From Chloroflexota bacterium (GTDB lineage: Bacteria; Chloroflexota; UBA11872; VXNJ01): a stretch of DNA of 64,000 nucleotides. The notes beneath the pieces were generated by a model. The model worked only from the letters and a program-made list of their open reading frames with translations, did not search any database and had not been told where the DNA came from. Made by a program: the position numbers and the translations under genes. Shown here one piece after another: positions 8,962 to 17,854 of the stretch (positions are counted from its first letter, which is position 1; the number at the start of each line of letters is the position of its first letter). The DNA is taken from assembly GCA_026707405.1 (NCBI GenBank), contig JAPOWW010000003.1, positions 186,001-250,000 on the forward strand. The letters are read 5' to 3'.

Positions 8962-9134
8962 GTGGCCTATGTCCAGCGCGTCCTCCCTGTCGTGATTAGG
9001 GAGGCGGTCTTGCCGTTACATCCTGGTGCGAGCACTCCGAATGCCCTCTCACATCTCCGACGGTTGCGAACTCCGCCCGAGGCTGTTGTTCAGCAAGCCG
9101 TCCCCGCACTCACCGCGTTCATCGACTCGACCGG

Positions 9135-11297
9135 CTATGCTCCGGCCAGCTCTTTGACTTTGGCCTTCAACGGCCGGTAAACGTGCTCGTTCATCACCGC
9201 TATGGCCCCTATGTCGGACTGGTCTTGCACTATCGCGGCGTAGGCTTTGGTCCCCGCCCGGCAATGATCGACCGCGGCGTGCGTCTGCCGCAACGCCTCG
9301 TCCCCCTCGCCGGCCGAGTCCGCAAGGGCCGCATTTCGTAGCGACTCAATGCAGTCGAGGTAAGCGATTCCGAAGTCGAGTCGGCCGATCCAGTAGTCAA
9401 TATATTCCCCGCCGCCGCTCCCCACCTTGCTTCTAGCCTGTCGGGCCCAATCCAGCGCATTTAGGTAAGCCTGCCTCACCTCTGCTAACTGGCGTGGGAA
9501 AGGTTCGGCGACCCAGCTCTTCATAATCATGTTCGGAGCGGGAAAGGCGATGGTAAACGCGTTCTGCTCAAGTATGACGGTCGCTCGCTCGACTTCCTGA
9601 TGCATCTCGAACATGTCTTCCACACAGGCCTCTCCGCAAGCAGCCTTGAGCACGTAACGGCAGACTTCGTCCGGCGACGCCGCGATGTCCCATCCGGCCT
9701 TTGCAATGTAGGAAACCGTGGGATCGTGATCGCCGATCAACCAGTACCGCGTGCTGAATCCCGACCAACCTCGGTCGCGTATTCGCTGAGTCATTCTGTG
9801 CAAGCTGCCCAGTGTGCTCTGCGGCAAGATACCCACGTTGTCGTCGTGAAGCGTCAAGATGGCTGTAGCGGGCAGATCGAGCTGCGGAGCCTTGCCGTAC
9901 GAGTCTCGTAACGCGCTGCTCGATGGGAAATAGTCCATCCCGACGTGTGTCTGCCAGCCCGGCTTTGCAATTACGTTCAGGACGGGAAACAGTTCTCTGG
10001 CGACCGACTCCAGTATCACCTTGATTTCCGGTCGGGCCGTGTCCGCCAGCACGTCCAAATCGTCGATAAGTCTGTCGAGAAAGTAGAGGCTGACTATGTC
10101 CCCCTTGACCTCCAGAACGGGACGCGGCTCTCCTCCCGGATAACTGCCTGCGGGCATGTCCCTATCGGCGGCGTTGGCCAGCACCGACTCTAGGCTGCAC
10201 ACTTGCTCGACGCCGTACTTTTCATCGAGTGCCTGCCAGGCCCGCTCATGCTCCTCGATCCACTGTCGGTGCTCTTGCATAACGAACGAGATGTAGCAGG
10301 CTTCGGGATAGATGTTGACGGTCGCCTGAATCACCGCGGTCGCAAGATCGGTCAGCACGTCGTCATCTATGGCAACGCCGTCGCCCGGCACGACGGTGGT
10401 CGTACCGAGTTGGTGAGTTTCGCGAGCGTTCTTCAATAAGCCGGCGAACTCAGAAGGAAACTCAGTTGTGGCAGTGTGGATCACGCATTCCATGCCGCGG
10501 GATGCTGCGTAACCGAACAAGTTGTGAATATGCCGCTGTCCCGCGGCAGCGGTCTCCTCGTAGCTTGCGCCGAGCGGAAGGTCAGGATTCCAAAACTCCT
10601 CGATATCGCCAAATACCTCCCGACCGATGGTGTCGTCATCGACCGGGTATCTGTCACCGAACCAGAGAGTTCCGGAGTTGCGCTTCACGCCGCGTACTTC
10701 GTAATGGACAAACGGGTGGTAGGGCCATATGAATGCGTAAACCCGGTTGAATTTGAGCTTGGCGAGCTGATCGATTACGGGCTTGTAGTCCTCGATGCCC
10801 CAAGATTCCGGTCCGCATGCAAAGTCGTTGACCACCCTCCATTGCCGGATGGTCAGATTAGGCTCCATCACGGTCATCATGTCCGGCAGTTTGAAGGCGC
10901 GCCGCTCGGGCAGGATGTCCCCGTGCAGCAGATAGCGCACGCCCCAGCGTTCCACCAGCTCATATACGGCCCACAGCGTGGCTCTGGGACTTCCACCGCC
11001 GACAATCAGAGCGTCGCCCCTGCGGGACTGGCAGCGTTGGATCACGATCCCCTGATCTGAAACGTCGAAAGACGAACCGTCACCTATGGCCTCGGCGACC
11101 GCCGGATTGGTTGCCGGACTCCCGATCAAGAAGAACCCGTCAGGAAACCCTTCCGTGTGTTCGGAGGGACTCGCCTCCACTCCGAACAGGTCCGCCAAGT
11201 ACCGGCAAAGCTCGCTCGCCGCGAAGAGCTCCAGGTCCGGCTGACTGCCGCTTACCACCACGCCAACTTTGGGGGCTTGCCCGCCGCTCTCCGTCAT
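9135..11297 (-). CDS. DUF4838-like putative glycoside hydrolase
   Basis: This large 720-residue protein has the architecture of DUF4838 / alpha-glucuronidase-like proteins. An N-terminal alpha/beta domain resembles the GH20/GH67 accessory domain (about residues 10-130, including ASELCRYLADLFGVE and ATLWAVYELVERWGVRYL). A TIM-barrel-like middle starts near FNRVYAFIWPYHPF, and the C-terminus (about 530-720) is helical. The aromatic and acidic residues around WPYHPFVHYE and MQEHRQWIEEHE are candidates for the active site, but I cannot assign nucleophile or acid. There is no signal peptide. A polysaccharide-derived oligosaccharide is the likely substrate class by family analogy only. Confidence 0.7.
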   Translation of the reverse strand: MTESGGQAPKVGVVVSGSQPDLELFAASELCRYLADLFGVEASPSEHTEGFPDGFFLIGSPATNPAVAEAIGDGSSFDVSDQGIVIQRCQSRRGDALIVGGGSPRATLWAVYELVERWGVRYLLHGDILPERRAFKLPDMMTVMEPNLTIRQWRVVNDFACGPESWGIEDYKPVIDQLAKLKFNRVYAFIWPYHPFVHYEVRGVKRNSGTLWFGDRYPVDDDTIGREVFGDIEEFWNPDLPLGASYEETAAAGQRHIHNLFGYAASRGMECVIHTATTEFPSEFAGLLKNARETHQLGTTTVVPGDGVAIDDDVLTDLATAVIQATVNIYPEACYISFVMQEHRQWIEEHERAWQALDEKYGVEQVCSLESVLANAADRDMPAGSYPGGEPRPVLEVKGDIVSLYFLDRLIDDLDVLADTARPEIKVILESVARELFPVLNVIAKPGWQTHVGMDYFPSSSALRDSYGKAPQLDLPATAILTLHDDNVGILPQSTLGSLHRMTQRIRDRGWSGFSTRYWLIGDHDPTVSYIAKAGWDIAASPDEVCRYVLKAACGEACVEDMFEMHQEVERATVILEQNAFTIAFPAPNMIMKSWVAEPFPRQLAEVRQAYLNALDWARQARSKVGSGGGEYIDYWIGRLDFGIAYLDCIESLRNAALADSAGEGDEALRQTHAAVDHCRAGTKAYAAIVQDQSDIGAIAVMNEHVYRPLKAKVKELAGA

Positions 11298-11678
11298 GTC
11301 TACCGCCTCTCAAAATCCGTCCGCCGCCGGAAAGCTCTGAACCCCATCACGATTTCGATAAGTTGACAATCGAGAGTATCACGGTGACCGCCCACGGCCG
11401 GTACTGGGACTCGAACTGCGAGCAAGGCAGAAGGCGTCAATCGCAGACCACAACACGAGTCCGATGAACCAGAGCCGGTTCGGACGTTCCTCCCCCGTAA
11501 CTTTAATTCGGTATTTCCGTTACGGGTCTTGAATCTGGTTGTAGAATCGGAGAAACACAAGTTGCTCCCGAGATTTCGCAACGATTGTGGCGAAGTCTGA
11601 CTTCGACGAAGAAGGGGACCCCCGATCGCATTTCCCTCTGAATCCCTGGCGCGCATAAGCGCCCGGCGCCCGTGGCGC
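11298..11678. other. Intergenic region, partly the MMPL 5' extension
   Basis: This stretch separates two divergently transcribed genes. Long minus-strand frames here continue as shadows of the MMPL gene and are rejected. The MMPL frame is open back to 11601, and 11625-11678 reads as a plausible cytoplasmic N-terminus for it. No confident promoter, terminator or small gene was seen in the rest. Confidence 0.4.
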
Positions 11679-13823
11679 GTGGTCTTGATATGGGCGTTTG
11701 TCGTTACCGCCGCGCTCGCGATTTCGTCGCAACTCCTCGACAGTGCCCTCACTACCGAGGACGGCTTTATCGTGGAACCCGAATCGGCCGTCGCTGCTCG
11801 CTTGACTGAGACTCGCTTGGCGGGCTCGGACAAGATAGTCGAACTCGTTCTCGTGACTTCCGAGTCTCTGACAGTCGATGATTCGGCATTCCGTGAGTTC
11901 GTTGACTCCCTTACGGCTGAAGTCTCCAAACTGGCCCCGAAATACGTTGAGAGCGTCTTCAACTACTACTTCATCGGTGACGAAACCATGGTCTCGGGTG
12001 ACCGTGATGCGACGATCATCAACGTGGTAATGGCGGGCGGCCTCGACGAAGCCAGCGAAAACGTGGTCCATCTGATTGAGGTCGCGCGCGAAGCGGGCTC
12101 CGCGCCGGACTTTGAAACTCACGTGGTTGGTCCGGCCAGCGTTGATCGGGATTTCGTGGAAGTGGCGAAACGCGACGTTCTCAAGGGAGAGATAATCGGC
12201 GTCGGAATCGCACTGGTCATATTGATATTGGTGTTCCGGACGGTCGGGGCCGCGCCTATACCGATCGTCATGGCCATTGTCTCCGTCATTATCGCCCTGG
12301 CGCTTACCAGCCTCATTGGCCAGATATATCGGCTCTCGTTTTTCATCGTAAACATGATCACCATGATCGGCCTCGCCGTGGGTATCGACTATTCCCTTTT
12401 CATCGTCGGTCGTTACCGTGAGGAGCGTGCCGCGGGCTTAGGCACGAGAGAAGCCGTCACAAAGGCCGGGGCCACCGCTGCGCGCGCGGTGTTCTTCTCC
12501 GGAATTACGGTCGTTCTTGCGCTCGTGGGAATGCTGGTCGTCCCGGCGTCCGTGTTCTTCAGCCTGGGTCTCGGAGCGATATTGGTCGCGGTTATCGCGG
12601 TGCTCGCCGCGCTTACTCTTCTGCCCGCGATTCTGAGTCTCGTAGGCGACCGGATCAACTCGCTGCGCCTCCCGGTGCTTGGAAGAAATCGCCGAGGGCG
12701 CGGAAGATTCTGGGTCCGGATCACGCGCATGGTCATGACGCGTCCGCTGCTCAGTCTGGCTCTATCCGGCGGATTGCTCATCGCCGCGACCGCCCCGGTA
12801 TTGGACCTGAATCTGGGGGCCTTGGGAATCGACACGCTTCCCGACTCTATGGCGAGCAAGCGAGGTTTTCAGATCCTTGAAAGTGAATTTTCGGCCGGCC
12901 TCGTATCACCTTCAACGATAGTCGTGGACGGAGACGTTCGATCGAAGGAGGTTCAGGACGGAATAGCTCGTCTCACTTCCGCCCTCAGGCAAGACCCGGG
13001 TTACGGCGAGCCGCGTGTGCAGGCTAACGAAGCTGGAGATCTCGCGGTTATTTCTGTTCCCTTCAATACTGAGCGGTACGAGGGCGGAGGTGTCGAGGGA
13101 GTGCGACACCTGCGAACCGAGCACGTTCCCAACGCCGCCGTTCCCGCCGACGTATACGTGGGTGGCTCGGCTGCCGAACGCACCGACTTCAGGGACTTGG
13201 CCGCAAGCTGGACGCCGCGCGTATTCGGGTTCGTCTTGGGCCTCAGCTTCATTCTTCTGACAATCGCGTTCCGGTCGCTTATCGTGCCGATCAAAGCGAT
13301 TTTCATGAATCTGCTATCGGTCGGCGCCGCCTATGGCTTGCTGGTGCTCGTGTTTCAACGAGGCATCGGGGCCCGTCTGTTTGGGTTTCAGCAGGTTGAG
13401 GTAATTGAGACCTGGATCCCGTTGCTGCTGTTCACTGTGCTATTCGGATTGTCTATGGACTACCACGTATTCCTGTTGAGCCGTATCAGGGAGCGTTTCG
13501 ATCAGAACCAGAACAACCAGGCGTCGGTCGCCTTCGGACTGGCAAGCACCGCGGGAATGATCACCGGTGCGGCGCTGATCATGGTCGCCGTGTTCGGCGG
13601 ATTCGCCGCCGGGGAAATTGTCATGTTTCAGCAGGTCGGATTCGGTCTCGCCGTCGCTGTCCTGCTCGACGCGACTGTAATACGCTCCATACTAATCCCG
13701 GCCAGTATGCAACTCCTTGGGAAGCGAAACTGGTACTTTCCGCGATTCCTGGAGTGGCTGCCGGACGTAAGAGTGGAAGTGCCTAAACCGCAAGCCCGGA
13801 CCGCTTCGAACGGCAGTCTGTAA
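11679..13823 (+). CDS. MMPL/RND-superfamily transporter
   Basis: The protein has at least 714 residues and twelve predicted membrane spans. It shows the MMPL layout: one N-terminal span, a periplasmic loop (about 30-180), five spans starting at GEIIGVGIALVILILVF, a second loop, then a repeat of six spans. Charged transmembrane motifs GIDYSLFIVGRYREE and SMDYHVFLLSRIRERF are the paired RND proton-relay regions. The family exports lipids or drugs. GTG 11679 cuts off the basic leader SLARISARRPWR. An ATC at 11625, seven bases after GAAGGGG, would include it, so the annotated start is probably too late. Confidence 0.88.
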   Translation: MVLIWAFVVTAALAISSQLLDSALTTEDGFIVEPESAVAARLTETRLAGSDKIVELVLVTSESLTVDDSAFREFVDSLTAEVSKLAPKYVESVFNYYFIGDETMVSGDRDATIINVVMAGGLDEASENVVHLIEVAREAGSAPDFETHVVGPASVDRDFVEVAKRDVLKGEIIGVGIALVILILVFRTVGAAPIPIVMAIVSVIIALALTSLIGQIYRLSFFIVNMITMIGLAVGIDYSLFIVGRYREERAAGLGTREAVTKAGATAARAVFFSGITVVLALVGMLVVPASVFFSLGLGAILVAVIAVLAALTLLPAILSLVGDRINSLRLPVLGRNRRGRGRFWVRITRMVMTRPLLSLALSGGLLIAATAPVLDLNLGALGIDTLPDSMASKRGFQILESEFSAGLVSPSTIVVDGDVRSKEVQDGIARLTSALRQDPGYGEPRVQANEAGDLAVISVPFNTERYEGGGVEGVRHLRTEHVPNAAVPADVYVGGSAAERTDFRDLAASWTPRVFGFVLGLSFILLTIAFRSLIVPIKAIFMNLLSVGAAYGLLVLVFQRGIGARLFGFQQVEVIETWIPLLLFTVLFGLSMDYHVFLLSRIRERFDQNQNNQASVAFGLASTAGMITGAALIMVAVFGGFAAGEIVMFQQVGFGLAVAVLLDATVIRSILIPASMQLLGKRNWYFPRFLEWLPDVRVEVPKPQARTASNGSL

Positions 13824-13903
13824 CAAGCAGCTCCGTCGATGGCGGTTCCGCCTCCGGGTTCAGTGCCCCCACGACCTCGGAACTCGGCAACCTGAGTCAA
13901 TAT

Positions 13904-13926
13904 ATGACCATGGTCGTGACCATGAC
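13904..13926. promoter_or_regulatory. Palindromic operator upstream of Phd/PIN module
   Basis: Two overlapping palindromes occur here: GACCATGGTC (13906-13915) and ATGGTC-GT-GACCAT (13910-13923), giving three alternating half-sites of one six-base word. The cluster lies 36 bases before the antitoxin start. Phd/YefM antitoxins autorepress by binding such repeated half-sites, so this is the likely autoregulatory operator. Confidence 0.6.
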
Positions 13927-13961
13927 AAAATCGAGGGTATCGTTACGGATGAGGTGCGATT

Positions 13962-14246
13962 GTGCAGGTAGAAGGCTCCGAAGCAACTAGCGGCCCCAGG
14001 ACCATCAAGGCGTCTGAATTCAAGGCCAAGTGCCTGAAGCTAATGGACGAGGTAGCCGAAAGCGGCCAGGAAATCGTCATCACCAAGAACGGCCGCCCCG
14101 TTTCGCGGCTGACACCGTATCGGAAGAAGCCGAAAGCGCCGTTCGGCCGTTACCGCGACCAGATCCGCATACTTGGCCACATCGTCCAGCCTCTCGACGT
14201 GGAATGGGAAGCTGAGGCCAACCCCGACAGGGTCTTGAATCCTTGA
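13962..14246 (+). CDS. Phd/YefM-type antitoxin
   Basis: This 94-residue protein has the N-terminal prevent-host-death DNA-binding fold (TIKASEFKAKCLKLMDEVAESG, then EIVITKNGRPVSRLTPY) and a flexible, charged C-terminal tail that would wrap the toxin. It starts at GTG 13962, and the VapC-like PIN gene begins at TTG 14243, overlapping its stop by four bases. It would neutralise the toxin and, with it, repress transcription at the palindromes at 13904-13926. Confidence 0.9.
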   Translation: MQVEGSEATSGPRTIKASEFKAKCLKLMDEVAESGQEIVITKNGRPVSRLTPYRKKPKAPFGRYRDQIRILGHIVQPLDVEWEAEANPDRVLNP

Positions 14247-14641
14247 TCCTGCTCGATACGCAAGTCTTGGTATGGTTGGCATTAGATGATCGAAGGCTCG
14301 GCAAGCGGACTCGGAGCGTCCTGGACGGTCACTGGGCTGCGGGCGAAGCGGCCGTGTCGGCGATCATGTTCTGGGAGATCGCCATGTTGCATGAACAGCA
14401 GCGCTTGGCCTTGCTGACGGACGTCAAATCATGGCGCCAGAGCTTGCTTGAAGAGGGTCTTAGCGAAGTCCCAACCAACGGCGACGTGGGTATACGGGCC
14501 GCAACTTTGACAGACTTCCCCGGCGACCCGGCCGACAGCCTCATCGTTGCCACCGCGCTGCAGGGCCATCGACTTGTCACCGCCGATCGGCGCATCCTCG
14601 ACTGGCCGGGCAGTCTGAACCGCTTGGACGCGGCTGAATAG
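14243..14641 (+). CDS. PIN-domain toxin (VapC-like)
   Basis: This 132-residue PIN-domain ribonuclease has the four acidic positions in place: Asp in LLDTQVLVW, Glu in FWEIAML, Asp in GDPADSLIVATA and Asp in VTADRRI. Such toxins cleave tRNA or rRNA in a Mg-dependent way. The TTG start overlaps the antitoxin stop, a typical translational coupling of these pairs. All catalytic residues are intact, so the module looks functional. Confidence 0.9.
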   Translation: MILLDTQVLVWLALDDRRLGKRTRSVLDGHWAAGEAAVSAIMFWEIAMLHEQQRLALLTDVKSWRQSLLEEGLSEVPTNGDVGIRAATLTDFPGDPADSLIVATALQGHRLVTADRRILDWPGSLNRLDAAE

Positions 14642-14799
14642 GCGAAGTCGGCGTAAAGAGCCCCGCCGGCCAACTACGCCGTCTTGCGCAACCTCGTGTG
14701 ATTCATAGAGAATTCGCGCATTGGATTCATCGAGCAACACGCTTGAGACTTGTATCTGAGTAGGTGGTCGTGGACGACATAAGCGAGGAGCGGGCGTAA

Positions 14800-15375
14800 A
14801 TGGCAAAGGTACTAATGGTTGTTGGCGACGGCGCCGAAGTCTTCGATACTTTGTATCCGATATATCGCGTCCGCGAAGACGGGTTCGAGTGCGACGTGGC
14901 CGCCCCTGAAAAGGGGACCTATCACATGGTTCTGCACGAACAACCCGAGGATTGGGACATTACGCAGGAGACCGCTGGCTACCACATCGAATCCGACGTC
15001 GCCTTCAGGGACATCAATCCAACCGAATACACCGGAATCCTGATAAGCGGCGGACGGGCGCCGGAGTACATTCGATACGACGAGGACCTGCTCCGCACTG
15101 TCAGGTACTTCGTTGAGGCGGGGCTTCCGGTCGGGTCCGTTTGTCACGGCATAGAGGTCTTGGCGACCGCGGGCGTCATAGAAGGCAAGCGCGTGACAAC
15201 GGTCAAGAAGTGCAAGTTCGACGCCGAGATCTGTGGCGGCATATACGTGGACGAGCCGGTCGTTATATCCGATAACGTGATTACCGCGCGCACCTGGCAC
15301 GACAATGCCGAATGGATGCGTGAGTTCATGCGGCAGCTCAACCAGGCCAGGGTTGAGCGGGAGAAAGTCGCGTAG
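14800..15375 (+). CDS. DJ-1/PfpI family protein
   Basis: This 191-residue class I glutamine amidotransferase-like protein has the nucleophile elbow GSVCHGIEVL with Cys115 and the supporting acidic residue Glu13 in DGAEVFD. The motif SGGRAPEYIR is characteristic of the PfpI branch. Members are deglycases, proteases or chaperones acting on small carbonyls or damaged proteins; sequence alone does not separate these. It stands alone, 158 bases after the toxin gene. Confidence 0.9.
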   Translation: MAKVLMVVGDGAEVFDTLYPIYRVREDGFECDVAAPEKGTYHMVLHEQPEDWDITQETAGYHIESDVAFRDINPTEYTGILISGGRAPEYIRYDEDLLRTVRYFVEAGLPVGSVCHGIEVLATAGVIEGKRVTTVKKCKFDAEICGGIYVDEPVVISDNVITARTWHDNAEWMREFMRQLNQARVEREKVA

Positions 15376-15436
15376 AACGTCGACGGCGGCGCTTGTCGAC
15401 TAAATCCACGCTACGTCCGCGGTTCGGTTGCGAGCG

Positions 15437-17278
15437 CTAGGGGATCTTCAGTTCCACGACTACCGGCAAGTGGTCCGAGGCCAGCGACATAGGCGCCTCG
15501 GCTCGCACAAACTCCAGGTCTGACGAAGCGAACGCGTAGTCTATTCGCTCTTCGAGATCGTCGGACGGATAAGTAGGTCCAGCATTGCCGGCCTCCAAAA
15601 GCAGGTCGCGTAGTCCCGCATCCGTTATCCGGCTGTATTCGGCCGAATCCGGCTCCGCGTTGAAATCTCCAATAATCAGCGTGCTCGGATCACCGCCCCA
15701 GACGTTCAGTACCGTATCGATCTGATTCAGCCTGATCGGTGCGCCATCGTCCTCGTGGTCGAGGTGCGGCGCCAGTACTCGCACTCCCGATCCTCCGAAC
15801 AACACGTACGTCTCGAGAACGCCTCTTGGGACGCGTCCCGGGTTGTCAAAGCGATGGTTCTCCGACGTCACGACAAAATTGGTCAGCAGGGCGTTGCCCC
15901 ACAGTTCGCCCACATTGGAGCCGAATTCGGCGCTCATTCCAAGCCGCCGCGACAGCCAAAGTAGCTGATCGGACATGCCCGAAATCACCCATCCCCGTCC
16001 TACCTCCTGCAGCACAACGATGTCCGGGTCGTGGCGCTCTATCTCGACGGCGACCGCCTCCAGGTCCCACCGGCTTGAGACGCCAAAGCCCTGCCTGATG
16101 TTGTAGCTGACGATGCTGATCGTATCGGTGCCTGAAGCGGTTCGCGGCTCGATCTCCGGCCTGTCCAAAGCGGCCCGCACCGCTCCCGGGACGATGGCCA
16201 GCACAAGCAAAACGAGCACCACCGAGGCGGTCGCGCGATTTGGCACTGGAGAGGGCGCGCGACGGAGACTTCCCAGTAGTCCGGCAAGCGCCGCGACGAG
16301 GACCGACGCGATAAGCACCCATTCGGGTGCGTAGAACGAGTAAAAGACGAACGTGAAAATGAAAAAGAGAATGAACCCCAGTGTTCCGGCGATAGCCGGA
16401 CCTGCGGCCGCCGACTTCGCGCCGGAATCGCGATCGGTGTCCGGCACGGCGGGCATCCATGCCAGCAGGCGAGCCAAAGCCGCTCCGAGCAGGATGACGG
16501 CCCACCCATAACCCGCCAGGCGGAAGAGCGCCAGTCCCGCGATCACGAGCCCAACGGCCGCTACAGTCGAAACAGCCTTCCAGCGTCCGGCGTCCGGTAA
16601 CGCGGCCCAGCCGAGTCCGAGAACGGCCCCCGCGGTAACCAGCGCGGCCGTGGCGGACCAGTCGATTCCCCCTGTCGCGGAGACCTGCCCAAAGTTCCCG
16701 GTCACAAGCATGAAAAGCAGCAAACCCACCGGGATGCCCACGATGGTCCACGAAGATAAAGAACGAACCCCGGCAGACTCGACACCGCTACCGGCGTAAG
16801 CGAGGACCAGTACTCCGACGGCCGAAATCAAGGTAATCGCCATCGCGGCGGAAGAAGATGCAAACGGCACGTCTACGGTCAGAAATCCCGCTCTCGCGGC
16901 AACGTCCAGCGCCATCCCCGCGGCCAGTCCGCACCCGGACTCGCGGCCCCGAATCCCAAGAAAAGAGACCACAAGCCACGTGAACGCCAGAGTACCCACG
17001 AGTCCGAGGTACACGTCGGCGACGGGATTGGCCGTCGCCTGATCGGCGATTCGCACAGCGGCCAGCAAGGAAGCCGCCAGGAGCATGGTCGGACGCCTGC
17101 CGACTAACCGTATCAGTGGCCAGGCGAAAATCGTCGAAGCAAACGCCGCCAGCGCCAGCAGTCCCAGGATCACCCGGTCCGACGTCTCGCCCACGACCCA
17201 CAGGAGACCGGTCACGAAAACGCGGATCGACTGGAGACCCAGAAGCGTTATCAGAGTGGATAGGACTATCGTCTTCAC
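15437..17278 (-). CDS. Multi-pass membrane protein with C-terminal EEP phosphatase/nuclease domain
   Basis: The first ~370 of 613 residues are a run of about ten or more hydrophobic spans. The last ~230 form an endonuclease/exonuclease/phosphatase domain: SYNIRQGFG, VVLQEVGRGW (metal-binding Glu), LIIGDFNAEPDSAEYS, IDYAFASSDLE and ASDHLPVVVELK (catalytic Asp-His). EEP enzymes hydrolyse phosphodiesters in nucleic acids, inositol phosphates or sphingomyelin-like lipids. Tethering to many membrane spans points to a lipid or exported substrate. The start is GTG 17278. The membrane part does not match a transporter family I can name. Confidence 0.8.
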   Translation of the reverse strand: MKTIVLSTLITLLGLQSIRVFVTGLLWVVGETSDRVILGLLALAAFASTIFAWPLIRLVGRRPTMLLAASLLAAVRIADQATANPVADVYLGLVGTLAFTWLVVSFLGIRGRESGCGLAAGMALDVAARAGFLTVDVPFASSSAAMAITLISAVGVLVLAYAGSGVESAGVRSLSSWTIVGIPVGLLLFMLVTGNFGQVSATGGIDWSATAALVTAGAVLGLGWAALPDAGRWKAVSTVAAVGLVIAGLALFRLAGYGWAVILLGAALARLLAWMPAVPDTDRDSGAKSAAAGPAIAGTLGFILFFIFTFVFYSFYAPEWVLIASVLVAALAGLLGSLRRAPSPVPNRATASVVLVLLVLAIVPGAVRAALDRPEIEPRTASGTDTISIVSYNIRQGFGVSSRWDLEAVAVEIERHDPDIVVLQEVGRGWVISGMSDQLLWLSRRLGMSAEFGSNVGELWGNALLTNFVVTSENHRFDNPGRVPRGVLETYVLFGGSGVRVLAPHLDHEDDGAPIRLNQIDTVLNVWGGDPSTLIIGDFNAEPDSAEYSRITDAGLRDLLLEAGNAGPTYPSDDLEERIDYAFASSDLEFVRAEAPMSLASDHLPVVVELKIP

Positions 17279-17430
17279 GAGCAGCCTCCAGTGCGGATTC
17301 TACGGGGCGGGACTATCTTGGCAGACTATAGCCGCCTAATCCTAGAATTGAACCCGTGAACCTCAATGACGTCGCATCGGAGGTTCATTCGTATCGCGCC
17401 GTCGATCCCGGCGCGGGGGAGAGGTTCGAT

Positions 17431-17841
17431 ATGCCCGTGCTCAAGCCCGAAATGCTGGATCACGTCAACATCAAGGTCCGCGACATGCATGCGAGCATGG
17501 ACTTCTATACCAGATTTCTGGGACTGGACGTGTCTAGCGTCAGCCGTGACGAAGAGGGCGAGCCGGACTTCGTGGGGCTGGCTGCGGGGCCGCAGACTGT
17601 GTACCTTTCGCGCAACAGAGAATTTCGATCGCCCCCGAACGTGCCCGACCGCGGCCTAAATCACATCTGCGTGGTCGTTGAGCCGATGGAGCTAGACGAC
17701 CTTCTCCAAAAGCTGCGCGACGAAGGCATACCTGTCCGCCTCAAAGCCGCGCACCGGCGTGACGAACGTGGCGCTAGCGTCTCCACCTACGTCGAAGACC
17801 CCGACGGACACGGCGTCGAGATAAAGCAGTACCCAGGCTGA
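17431..17841 (+). CDS. VOC-family (glyoxalase/dioxygenase-like) protein
   Basis: This single vicinal-oxygen-chelate protein of 136 residues has paired beta-alpha-beta-beta-beta modules. The first is LDHVNIKVRDMHASMDFYTRFLGLDV and the second starts LNHICVVVEPMELDDLLQKL, ending in VEDPDGHGVEIKQYPG. Candidate metal ligands are the two His and the C-terminal Glu. The frame is open from GTG 17356, but ATG 17431 has GGGGGAGAGG six bases upstream and gives the family-normal N-terminus. Substrate unknown. Confidence 0.85.
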   Translation: MPVLKPEMLDHVNIKVRDMHASMDFYTRFLGLDVSSVSRDEEGEPDFVGLAAGPQTVYLSRNREFRSPPNVPDRGLNHICVVVEPMELDDLLQKLRDEGIPVRLKAAHRRDERGASVSTYVEDPDGHGVEIKQYPG

Positions 17842-17854
17842 TCCTAAAGGATCG

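Noticed and set aside
11520-12122. Long minus-strand frame over the MMPL start
   Set aside because: It is a shadow of the MMPL coding strand; the plus frame has clear transmembrane and RND motifs.
17840-17853. GATCCT-AA-AGGATC between convergent stops as a terminator
   Set aside because: Stem is only five to six bases with a tiny loop and no T-run on either strand.
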